A stretch of DNA of 7,738 nt from an uncultured Solirubrobacteraceae bacterium (GTDB lineage: Bacteria; Actinomycetota; Thermoleophilia; Solirubrobacterales; Solirubrobacteraceae). Below the pieces are notes generated by a model that was not told where the DNA came from, did not search any database, and saw only the letters and a program-made list of their open reading frames with translations. Positions 1 to 5,483 of this stretch are shown one piece after another. The stretch is taken from contig CATPAX010000201.1 of assembly GCA_955652215.1 (NCBI GenBank), forward strand, positions 1 through 7,738, read 5' to 3'. A program made the position numbers and the translations under genes. Within the stretch, counting starts at the first letter, position 1. Every line of letters starts with the position of its first letter.

Positions 1-43
1 CCCCGAGATGCCATCGCGAGCCGAAGCCGAAGATCGAGCTCAT
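1..43 (-). CDS. Start of an unidentified gene running off the left edge
   Basis: An ATG at 43-41 (- strand) opens a frame that stays open to the window edge and reads MSSIFGFGSRWHLG. It is preceded by a strong Shine-Dalgarno, GGAGG at 55-51, with 7 bases before the ATG. That is ideal spacing and is the main evidence. Only about 14 codons are visible, so no function can be assigned. The Gly/Phe/Trp-rich N-terminus resembles the start of some small actinobacterial proteins, but that is only an impression. If real, the gene is transcribed away from the helicase gene, and the two share the 44-453 gap as a divergent promoter region. A chance ATG behind a chance purine run remains possible. Confidence 0.45.
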   Translation of the reverse strand, partial: MSSIFGFGSRWHLG

Positions 44-453
44 CAACTCGCCTCCGCAGAAGAGCAGTAACGGAATGACGACACCGACGGCCAGACAGCA
101 CGCGAACATGTCGACCGTTGAATCCCAAGGGTTCCCGAACACGGGACGTCGGGGTATCAGCGCCGCTCTCAGCGCCGAAGGCGTCAGCGCTGCGCGCAGC
201 GAGGGTGGATTCTCTTGCTCCATCGCGGGGAGCAATGGTAAACGGCGACGGTCGGCTGAGGGTCGCTGTTGGTGACCGAGGCTCGATAGCCCCGGTGATC
301 CTGCGCCGTCTGGATTGCTGGGCGGGGCTCGGCATCTAGTGGGAGTGCGCTCCCCGTTGTCGCAGCAACGCGCTGAAAGGTCCGGACGAGGGCGCCGGGG
401 CCTGACAACGTCTGGACGGGGCCGGCGGCCGCCCCACCTGCCACGATGCTCAG
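44..453. other. Divergent non-coding region upstream of the helicase gene
   Basis: No convincing gene is visible in these 410 bases. The short frames here lack ribosome binding sites and overlap one another. Visible structure: TCAGCGCCG occurs at 157-165 and 169-177, with a partial copy (TCAGCGC) at 184-190. A 7-bp dyad, TTGCTCC/GGAGCAA, spans 215-235 with a 7-base spacer. GTTC (131-134), 17 bases and GGGTAT (152-157) on the + strand resemble an actinobacterial SigB/SigF-type promoter, but this would give a leader of nearly 300 bases before the helicase start. An in-frame TGA at 403-405 sets the upstream limit of the helicase frame. Confidence 0.4.
51..55 (-). promoter_or_regulatory. Strong Shine-Dalgarno for the left-edge gene
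   Basis: GGAGG on the - strand, 7 bases upstream of the ATG at 43. It is the feature that decides the call of a gene start at the window edge. Confidence 0.45.
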
Positions 454-2526
454 GTGACTACCTCGAGGGCCACAATCAGCGCGACCGCCCGTGAGCGCCT
501 GCGCATGCTGACGGCACAACCAGAGGCCGAATTTCGTCCGGGCCAGCTCGAGGCCATCCAGGATGTGGTGGTCGATCGCGCGCGCGTGCTTTGCGTGCAG
601 CGCACGGGCTGGGGGAAATCGGCGGTCTATTTCGTGGCCACGGCCTTGCTGCGCGAGGCGGGATCGGGCCCGACGCTGATCATCAGCCCGCTGCTGGCGC
701 TGATGCGCAATCAGATCGCCGCGGCGGAACGACTAGGGCTGAGAGCCCACACCGTCAACTCGACCAACCGCGACGAGTGGGAGCTCATCAGGCGCGAGCT
801 TGACAGAAACGCGCTGGACCTCCTGCTCATCAGTCCCGAGCGGCTGAACAACCCGGTCTTCGCTGAGCAGATGTTGCCTCTGTTCGCGCAGGCAACCGAC
901 CTCCTTGTAGTCGACGAGGCCCACTGCATTTCAGATTGGGGACACGACTTCCGGCCCGACTACCGGCGAGTCAGGGACGTGCTCGGCTCGCTCTCCTCCA
1001 ACGCGGCCGTACTCGGCACCACGGCCACCGCAAACGACCGTGTCGTCGAGGATATCGTCGCGCAGCTCGCCGGTCACACGGATTCGATCCGCACCTACCG
1101 TGGACCGCTCGCCCGGCCCAGCCTCCGGCTCGAGGTCGTAAACCTTCCCCGTGCGGCCGAGCGGCTGGCCTGGCTTGTCGAGCATCTTCCCGAACTCCCG
1201 GGATCGGGCATCGTCTACACCCTGACCAAACGCGACGCCGATCAGGTGGCCGCGTTCCTGACCGCCCACGGAGTTTCGGCGGTCAGCTACACCGGGGAGC
1301 GGGACAGCGACGAGCGCGTGGCCACGGAGGAGCGCCTGCACCGTAACGAGGTCAAGGCGGTTGTGGCCACGAGCGCGCTCGGCATGGGGTACGACAAGCC
1401 CGATCTCACCTTCGTCGTCCACTACCAGGCCCCAGGCTCGGTCATCGCCTACTACCAGCAGGTCGGCCGGGCCGGCCGTGCGGTCGAGCGCGCCGACATC
1501 GTGCTTCTGCGCGGCGTGGAGGACCGGCGCATTCAGGACTTCTTCATCGAGCAAGCCTTCCCCTCGCGGGAGCGGACGATGGCGGTCCTCGACGAGCTCG
1601 AGCGCGCGGGGGAGACCGGGCGCACGACCCGCGAGCTCATGGCCGTGGTCAACCTCGGGATGAGCCGGATCGACGCGATGCTGAAGATCCTCGATGTCGA
1701 GGGGGCGGTGCGGCGCGACGGCACACGGTGGCAGCGAGTCAGTGGGTCGACGTGGACGTATGACGCCGAGCGCTACGAACAGGTGACGGCGGTGCGCCGC
1801 GCCGAGCAGCGGGCCATGGCGGTCTTCGGAGCGGACGGTCGCTGCCTCATGCGCGCACTCCAGGAGGAGCTCGATGATCCCGACGCCGGCGACTGCGGTC
1901 GCTGCTCGGTGTGCACGGCACCGCGGTTTGCGGGCGCGCCCTCTCCCGCGCTAGTCGAGCAGGCCTGGCGTCATCTGCGCTCGCGCACAGTCGAGATCGA
2001 GGTCAAGAAGATGGCGCCCGAACAGAGCACCGGCGTTATGCGAAAGATCCCCGACGCCGTCCGGACAGAGCCCGGGCTCGCGCTCGCGCGCTTCGGGGAC
2101 GGCGGCTGGTGGCCGGCGATCGAGCGGTCACTCGGCGCCGGTCGCTTCGATGGCGAGCTCGTCGACGCGCTCGCCGAGCTCACGGCGCCCGTCGCGCCGG
2201 CCTGGCTTACCTACGTGCCGTCGAGCGCGCTGGGCGACGCCCTCGGCGCCTTCGCCCGCGGCGTGGCCGGAGCGCTCGGCATCCCGTGTCTCGAGCTCAT
2301 CACCCGCCGCGAGCCGCGCCCTCCCCAGCGCGAGATGGCCAACGCCGTCCAACAGGTCGCCAACGTGCGCGGCGCATTCACCGTCGCACGCCGCCCTCCG
2401 TCGGGCACCGGGCTGCTGCTTGACGACCGGCGCCACTCCGGGTGGACGCTCGCAATGATCGGCGGTCAGCTGCGTAACGCCGGCGCTGACCGGGTCGTAC
2501 CGGTGGCGCTAGCCACAATCGGCTAG
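454..2526 (+). CDS. recQ: RecQ-family ATP-dependent DNA helicase with C-terminal PRTase-like domain
   Basis: A 690-residue superfamily 2 helicase, expected to unwind DNA 3'-5' with ATP in recombination and repair (family knowledge). Motifs in order: motif 0 FRPGQ (27-31), Walker A TGWGKS (51-56; many RecQs have TGGGKS), SPLLALM (78-84), DEAHC (154-158), the RecQ aromatic-rich loop ISDWGHDFRPDY (159-170), TTATA (189-193), and motif VI QQVGRAGR (335-342). A winged-helix-like stretch follows. The RecQ zinc site is C464, C481, C484 and C487. No HRDC domain is seen. The C-terminus (about 575-690) resembles a type I phosphoribosyltransferase: hydrophobic strand, DD (657-658), SGWT, then a helix and AGADRVVPVALA. 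The start is the first GTG after an in-frame stop at 403-405. It has no clear SD, so M18 is an alternative, though it leaves little sequence before motif 0. The family is actinobacterial as I recall it. Confidence 0.93.
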   Translation: MTTSRATISATARERLRMLTAQPEAEFRPGQLEAIQDVVVDRARVLCVQRTGWGKSAVYFVATALLREAGSGPTLIISPLLALMRNQIAAAERLGLRAHTVNSTNRDEWELIRRELDRNALDLLLISPERLNNPVFAEQMLPLFAQATDLLVVDEAHCISDWGHDFRPDYRRVRDVLGSLSSNAAVLGTTATANDRVVEDIVAQLAGHTDSIRTYRGPLARPSLRLEVVNLPRAAERLAWLVEHLPELPGSGIVYTLTKRDADQVAAFLTAHGVSAVSYTGERDSDERVATEERLHRNEVKAVVATSALGMGYDKPDLTFVVHYQAPGSVIAYYQQVGRAGRAVERADIVLLRGVEDRRIQDFFIEQAFPSRERTMAVLDELERAGETGRTTRELMAVVNLGMSRIDAMLKILDVEGAVRRDGTRWQRVSGSTWTYDAERYEQVTAVRRAEQRAMAVFGADGRCLMRALQEELDDPDAGDCGRCSVCTAPRFAGAPSPALVEQAWRHLRSRTVEIEVKKMAPEQSTGVMRKIPDAVRTEPGLALARFGDGGWWPAIERSLGAGRFDGELVDALAELTAPVAPAWLTYVPSSALGDALGAFARGVAGALGIPCLELITRREPRPPQREMANAVQQVANVRGAFTVARRPPSGTGLLLDDRRHSGWTLAMIGGQLRNAGADRVVPVALATIG

Positions 2527-2857
2527 CGGGGTCTGTCCAATCGGCGCCGAGGGAGACTCATACGGCGGCGGGAGCGAGCCGCACCCGGACCCTTTTTGGC
2601 TACTGCCGGCGGTAGTGTCGCTGCGATTGGAACGGCGTTCGGTGGCTCCTGCTTCTCGGCGCTGGGGCGGTCGGTCGAGCGCTACGGTCGGCCACCTGCA
2701 GCCGTCCGGACCAGTAGTCCGCCCGGTGGTCTGTGCACTTCTGTCGAAGCGCCGGAGTAAGCACCGGGGGCGCAACCACGATCGCATGGACAGGGCAAGC
2801 TGGCACGAGCCAGGGCTGACACTCGCGCGTTCTGCTCGCGATCTCAGGGGTTTGAGC
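2527..2857. other. Non-coding gap between helicase and membrane-protein gene
   Basis: The 3' ends of the + strand helicase and the - strand membrane protein converge here. Frames in this stretch are Arg/Pro/Ser-rich shadows without ribosome binding sites. Weak hairpins are present: GCGGC/GCCGC (2565-2569 with 2578-2582), followed ten bases later by T5 (2593-2597); ACTGCC/GGTAGT around a GGC loop (2602-2616); and CTGGC/GCCAG (2800-2804 with 2809-2813), about 45 bases past the membrane-protein stop. The first is the nearest thing to a helicase terminator, but its T-run is too far from the stem for a confident call. Confidence 0.35.
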
Positions 2858-3517
2858 CTAGGGCTCGGGGTGGTGGCTGACTCCCTCGGCCTCGGAATCC
2901 GCGGCACCCGGTTCGCGCGACCGCTCGACGTCTCGCTGCGTGTCCGGATACTCGTCCGCGTGGGCATCCCTGTCAGCGCCGCGATCCTGCTCGGCGGCCC
3001 CCGCCGCACCGCCCCCTGCCGCTGGCCCGACTGCGCTACCTTGCCGCCGCCCGACGCCGCCTGCGTCGCCCGTCGCGACCGTCGTGCGACGGCGCGGAAT
3101 CACCGTGTTGAACAGTAGGATCGCCGCGGCCACACCCCAGGCGAACTCGGTCCAGCCGTTGGCGGCAGCCAGCCCCAGCACGTCGCCAGATGCGAGCGCG
3201 ATGATCGCCGCAGCAGCGAGCGCTACGCCGACGATCAGGCTCATCGTCTTGGCGAGCAGATGTTGCGCGGCGCCGAACAGGAGCAGCCCGCCGCCGATTG
3301 CAGTGAGCATTCCGGTCCAGCCGTTGGCGCCGAAGATCCCAAAGACTTTGCCCTCTACCGGCGCTTTACCGTTCGGGAAGTTCGAAAACTTGGGGAAGAA
3401 GTGCTGCTTGTACAGGAAGTAGAGGCCCGCGGCGAGCAGAATCGTTCCCAGGATCAGAGCTGGTCCGCGAGCCAGGCTGATGCCCTTCTCAGTCCGCGTT
3501 TCGGTCGCTTCAGGCAT
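2858..3517 (-). CDS. Four-helix membrane protein, DUF4383-like
   Basis: 219 residues. Four hydrophobic segments are visible at about 18-36, 67-84, 91-109 and 124-140, followed by a hydrophilic tail (144-219) rich in Gly/Ala, Asp/Glu, Arg and His. The motif ANGWT occurs twice, at 64-68 and 119-123, each at the start of a membrane segment. This suggests two related two-helix units. The layout recalls the DUF4383 family of small actinobacterial membrane proteins, but the Asn/His signature of that family is not clearly kept, so this is a resemblance only. The start is well supported: GGAGGTGA lies 4 bases before the ATG. The gene lies downstream of, and on the same strand as, the 51-residue membrane gene, with a 164-base gap. 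Function is unknown; envelope stress is a guess from context. The tail could in part be out-of-frame sequence after an old frameshift, but I see no direct proof of that. Confidence 0.72.
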   Translation of the reverse strand: MPEATETRTEKGISLARGPALILGTILLAAGLYFLYKQHFFPKFSNFPNGKAPVEGKVFGIFGANGWTGMLTAIGGGLLLFGAAQHLLAKTMSLIVGVALAAAAIIALASGDVLGLAAANGWTEFAWGVAAAILLFNTVIPRRRTTVATGDAGGVGRRQGSAVGPAAGGGAAGAAEQDRGADRDAHADEYPDTQRDVERSREPGAADSEAEGVSHHPEP

Positions 3518-3521
3518 GAGT

Positions 3522-3531
3522 TCACCTCCAT
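3522..3531 (-). promoter_or_regulatory. Strong Shine-Dalgarno of the four-helix membrane protein
   Basis: The - strand reads GGAGGTGA a few bases before the ATG at 3517-3515. This near-perfect anti-16S match fixes the start and indicates efficient translation. Confidence 0.7.
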
Positions 3532-3681
3532 AAGGTCCAGTGCGCGGCCTTACTACTCCAGATTTTTGATCCGATAAGCGAGGCGCATCGGGAGCGATCT
3601 ACGTCAGTCTGCGAGCCGCGTGGGGTGTGGAACCTACCCTCCGTCCGCTCGAAGCGTTCGCCCATCCCGCCGCATAGGACG

Positions 3682-3837
3682 TCAGTAGTAGTGGCGCCGC
3701 CCGCCCACGGCACGTCCCATGGATCCAAGCACCATCAGGATCAGGCCGACAACCACGAGGAAAATCCCGATGCTCCACAAAATGGTAATCTTTGCGATGA
3801 ACCCGATTACCAGCAGGATGATGCCGAGGATGATCAT
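3682..3837 (-). CDS. 51-residue hydrophobic protein, DUF6131-like
   Basis: A very small gene of 51 codons plus TGA. The protein begins MIILGIILLV, has two short hydrophobic stretches (about 1-20 and 22-40) joined by KITILWSIG, and ends GRAVGGRRHYY. The Ile/Leu/Val/Gly-rich hairpin and the GRAVGGRRHYY ending match my memory of the DUF6131 family of small actinobacterial membrane proteins, whose role is unknown. Both segments probably insert in the cytoplasmic membrane as a hairpin with a basic tail. The start is supported by AGGAG (3848-3844), six bases before the ATG. The start region is duplicated in tandem just upstream, creating a mini-ORF that ends directly at this ATG. A stress-sigma-like promoter lies about 65 bases upstream of the start. 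The next gene downstream on this strand is also a membrane protein. Confidence 0.82.
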   Translation of the reverse strand: MIILGIILLVIGFIAKITILWSIGIFLVVVGLILMVLGSMGRAVGGRRHYY

Positions 3838-3876
3838 TTACTTCTCCTGGCCGAGGATGATCATTTACTTCTGGCC
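3823..3876. repeat. 27-base tandem duplication of the start region
   Basis: Positions 3823-3845 and 3850-3872 are identical over 23 bases with a period of 27. The unit covers the ribosome binding region, the ATG and five codons of the 51-residue gene. The match resumes after a three-base difference: the proximal copy has CCT on the + strand, which supplies the GGAG on the - strand, and the distal copy lacks it. The repeat therefore separates a copy with a good SD from one without. Confidence 0.9.
3838..3864 (-). CDS. 8-codon mini-ORF (leader) formed by start-site duplication
   Basis: ATG at 3864-3862 reads MIILGQEK and stops with TAA at 3840-3838. The next base begins the ATG of the 51-residue gene (TAA directly followed by ATG). 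Its first five codons equal those of the main gene. The Gln-Glu codons contain the AGGAG ribosome binding site of the main gene. The mini-ORF itself has only a poor SD (CAGAAG), because three bases present in the proximal copy are missing here. It may be a translated leader or just a scar of the duplication. Confidence 0.35.
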   Translation of the reverse strand: MIILGQEK

Positions 3877-3889
3877 GTCATTTGACGGC
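3874..3889. promoter_or_regulatory. Perfect palindrome in the leader of the 51-residue gene
   Basis: GCCGTCA at 3874-3880 and TGACGGC at 3883-3889 form a perfect 7-bp dyad with a 2-base centre (TT). It lies between the proposed -10 element (3901-3906) and the mini-ORF. It could be an operator for a dimeric regulator. A 2-base loop is too tight for a full RNA hairpin, though a slightly opened stem could form. Confidence 0.4.
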
Positions 3890-3900
3890 ATGAAGAGTTG

Positions 3901-3926
3901 ATACCCACGCAGGCGTCATTCCACTC
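3901..3926 (-). promoter_or_regulatory. SigB/SigF-type promoter candidate for the 51-residue gene
   Basis: On the - strand, GAGT (3926-3923), 16 bases, then GGGTAT (3906-3901). This fits the general stress-sigma pattern described for actinobacteria (GNNT or GTTT, then 14-17 bases, then GGGTAT/C). Transcription would begin near 3893, about 55 bases before the main ATG. The -10 match is exact and the -35 is loose. Confidence 0.4.
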
Positions 3927-4054
3927 GGCTGCCCGCCGGCTGTGAGCTGTATATACCTACGGACTGGGACCTACGTACCCAGACCCAGCCGCTGCGAACT
4001 TCTGGTGCTGCAAAATAGATCAACGCAGCAGCGGCGCCCTGTGGCTATGGCACC

Positions 4055-4079
4055 GGCGCGCGCGGCCCAGCGCGGCGCC
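4055..4079 (-). terminator. GC-rich hairpin after the - strand cupin, no U-tract
   Basis: GGCGC GCGC (4055-4063) pairs with GCGC (4070-4073) and GCGCC (4075-4079), giving a nine-pair stem with one bulged base (4074) and a six-base loop. It begins 21 bases past the cupin stop. No T-run follows on the - strand. Strong hairpins without a U-tract are often proposed as terminators in actinobacteria, but the efficiency here is unknown. Confidence 0.35.
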
Positions 4080-4099
4080 TCGCACGCTGTCGCGTGAGG

Positions 4100-4465
4100 T
4101 CAGCTTGCGGTGGCGTAGCCCTTTAGGCCACCAAAGTCGAGTAGCACGCATTTCTCGTCGCCGACGATCCACGCGTCGTGCCCAGGCGGCATGTGGAACG
4201 TATCGCCGGGACCAAACTCGCGCTCCGTTCCATCATCCATTTTCAGCGCCATGCGGCCTTCCAGGACGTAGCCGATGTGCTCGACCTGGCACGAGTCGGT
4301 GCCCGCGAGCCGTTTCACGTTCTCTGACCAGCGCCAACCAGGTTCAAATGTTCCCCGGCCCACTGCATGCCCATTCAGGTCTACGAGGTCGACGCGACCC
4401 TTCCCATCTGTGAACTCCCGGACCTCATCCGGGCTTTCGAAACGCTTCCCGACGAGTACTGTCAT
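4100..4465 (-). CDS. Single-domain cupin protein
   Basis: 121 residues forming one small beta-barrel cupin domain. Recognisable stretches are GWRWSENV (44-51), GTDSCQVEHIGYVLEGRM (55-72), the turn DDGTE (77-81), and the second cupin motif GPGDTFHMPPGHDAW (86-100). Histidines 63 and 96 are candidate metal ligands. The first motif lacks the usual HxH pair, so metal binding and catalysis are uncertain. The GWRWSE...GTDSCQ pattern is that of a common uncharacterised actinobacterial cupin family. The chosen ATG is preceded by a purine-rich GAAGGGGG. The frame is open further upstream, but that sequence is arginine/serine-rich and unlike a cupin. The gene is probably monocistronic, ending before a GC hairpin, and faces away from the + strand cupin. 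The substrate is unknown. Confidence 0.85.
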   Translation of the reverse strand: MTVLVGKRFESPDEVREFTDGKGRVDLVDLNGHAVGRGTFEPGWRWSENVKRLAGTDSCQVEHIGYVLEGRMALKMDDGTEREFGPGDTFHMPPGHDAWIVGDEKCVLLDFGGLKGYATAS

Positions 4466-5030
4466 GGTGCCCCCTTCTCTGGATCGACTGTTTGCTCGCC
4501 AGCCTAACTGCGTGGCCATCTTGATGCAAGACACCGAGCGGTACGGTCCGCGCGGTAGTCGTGAAATTCCCCCGTAGCAGCTCGCGGCCGGACCCAGAGC
4601 GTCCCCTCGGGCTGATGCCAGCAGCGTGGCCTCGCCCAACGGTTTCGTCAGGAGTGCTCCCACCCGCCCTTCGAATGCCACGCCGGCTCTGCTCCTTGTC
4701 GCCGACCGACCCATGGAGCAGCGACTGCTGCTCCAGCTCCGAGCCGACCAGGAGCAGCAGTGCGACGCGGAGCCCGAGCAGCCAGCCGCGTAGCCTTCGT
4801 TCGTGAGACCAGCAGTGACGCCGTTGGCTCGAGCCCGGGGCCGGACTGCTCAAACTCGACAGCATTCCCTGCCTCGAGGTGGACGCCTGCTCGTGCGCGA
4901 GAACGGTAGTCAGCGTGTTTGCTGGCGGACCGACGACAGGCGCGCTGAGCTAGCAGTCTGGTCGTGTCGAGTGCGTCGCTCGGGTGCGGCAAGAGCAGCC
5001 AGCTTCTCGCGCCGGCTGGGGCCGCAAGAC
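4466..5030. other. Divergent region between the two cupin genes
   Basis: 565 bases with open frames on both strands but no ribosome binding sites and no recognisable protein, so I read it as non-coding. The most structured part is 4714-4761 (three related repeats; separate entry). It should hold promoters for both cupins, but no clear -35/-10 pair stands out. Its length is large for a simple promoter gap, so a decayed gene is possible. I could not reconstruct one. Confidence 0.4.
4714..4761 (+). repeat. Three-part inverted repeat with two exclusive hairpins
   Basis: Segment A, TGGAGCAGC (4714-4722), pairs perfectly with segment B, GCTGCTCCA (4727-4735), across a GACT tetraloop. B extended, ACTGCTGCTCC (4724-4734), also pairs perfectly over 11 bp with segment C, GGAGCAGCAGT (4751-4761), across a 16-base loop. 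B cannot pair with both A and C, so the two hairpins exclude each other in RNA. There is no U-tract after C. The site is about 270 bases upstream of the + strand cupin start. Confidence 0.55.
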
Positions 5031-5483
5031 ATGACCATCGAAGCCGCGTCCCCGTACCATCTCGCGGCCGGCGAGGGCCGGCCGATGTCATGGTTCACCG
5101 CTCAGTTCCAGCTTAAGGCATCCGATGCGCAGATCGGTCTGATGGAGCTCGCCGCCACCCCCGGGGTCGAGCCGCCGCTTCATGTGCACCGCAACGAGGA
5201 CGAGTGGTACTACCTACTCGAGGGGACCGTCACCTTCCACGTCGGCGAGCAGACCTACCGCGGCCAGATCGGCGCGACCGTGTTCTTCCCGCGCGGGATC
5301 CCGCACACGTTCACGATCGAGAGCGAAAGCGCCCGGATGCTCCTGCTCAACGCGCCCGGCGGGTTCGAGCGGATGTTCGAGCTCGCGCCCTCCACGCCCG
5401 AGGAGGCTATCGCCGCCCTGGCCCGCTACGACGTCGAGGTCGTCGGACCCCATCCCCGTGACGCCGCGGCCGTCGGGCAGTAA
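5031..5483 (+). CDS. Cupin-domain protein of quercetin 2,3-dioxygenase-like type
   Basis: 150 residues. The N-terminus MTIEAASPYHLAAGEG is typical of a widespread actinobacterial cupin family. The first cupin motif, PPLHVHRNEDEWYYLLEG (48-65), supplies H51, H53 and E58 as metal ligands. The second motif, FFPRGIPHTF (85-94), supplies H92. All four canonical ligands are thus present, unlike in the divergent - strand cupin, so a metal-binding and possibly catalytic protein is likely. Relatives are often annotated as quercetin 2,3-dioxygenase, but the substrate cannot be inferred. The C-terminal part (FERMFELAPSTPEEAIAALARY) is the usual helical tail. The frame is open for 76 codons upstream, but that part is arginine-rich filler, and the family N-terminus points to the ATG at 5031. 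The SD there is weak (GGGGCC). A coding-like remnant follows directly after the stop, in the same frame. Confidence 0.88.
   Translation: MTIEAASPYHLAAGEGRPMSWFTAQFQLKASDAQIGLMELAATPGVEPPLHVHRNEDEWYYLLEGTVTFHVGEQTYRGQIGATVFFPRGIPHTFTIESESARMLLLNAPGGFERMFELAPSTPEEAIAALARYDVEVVGPHPRDAAAVGQ

Noticed and set aside
931..1554. 207-codon - strand frame inside the helicase gene
   Set aside because: Shadow of a GC-rich gene. The + strand frame carries all helicase motifs, and no SD supports the antisense start.
2509..3118. Frames on both strands in the gap after the helicase
   Set aside because: Arg/Pro/Ser-rich, mutually overlapping, no SD and no recognisable motif. Judged non-coding.
3625..3901. 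+ strand frames of 60-86 codons opposite the 51-residue gene
   Set aside because: Asp/His/Asn-rich antisense translations of the hydrophobic gene, with no ribosome binding site.
3964..3982. CTGGG/CCCAG dyad as an operator or terminator
   Set aside because: A five-base arm with a nine-base spacer is expected by chance in such GC-rich sequence, and it has no informative position.
4466..4714. N-terminal extension of the - strand cupin to an upstream ATG
   Set aside because: The extension is Arg/Ser/Gly-rich and unlike the cupin family. The ATG at 4465 has a purine-rich ribosome site and gives a normal-length cupin.
4803..5030. N-terminal extension of the + strand cupin to 4803
   Set aside because: 76 Arg-rich codons without signal peptide or domain character. 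The family N-terminus begins at the ATG at 5031.
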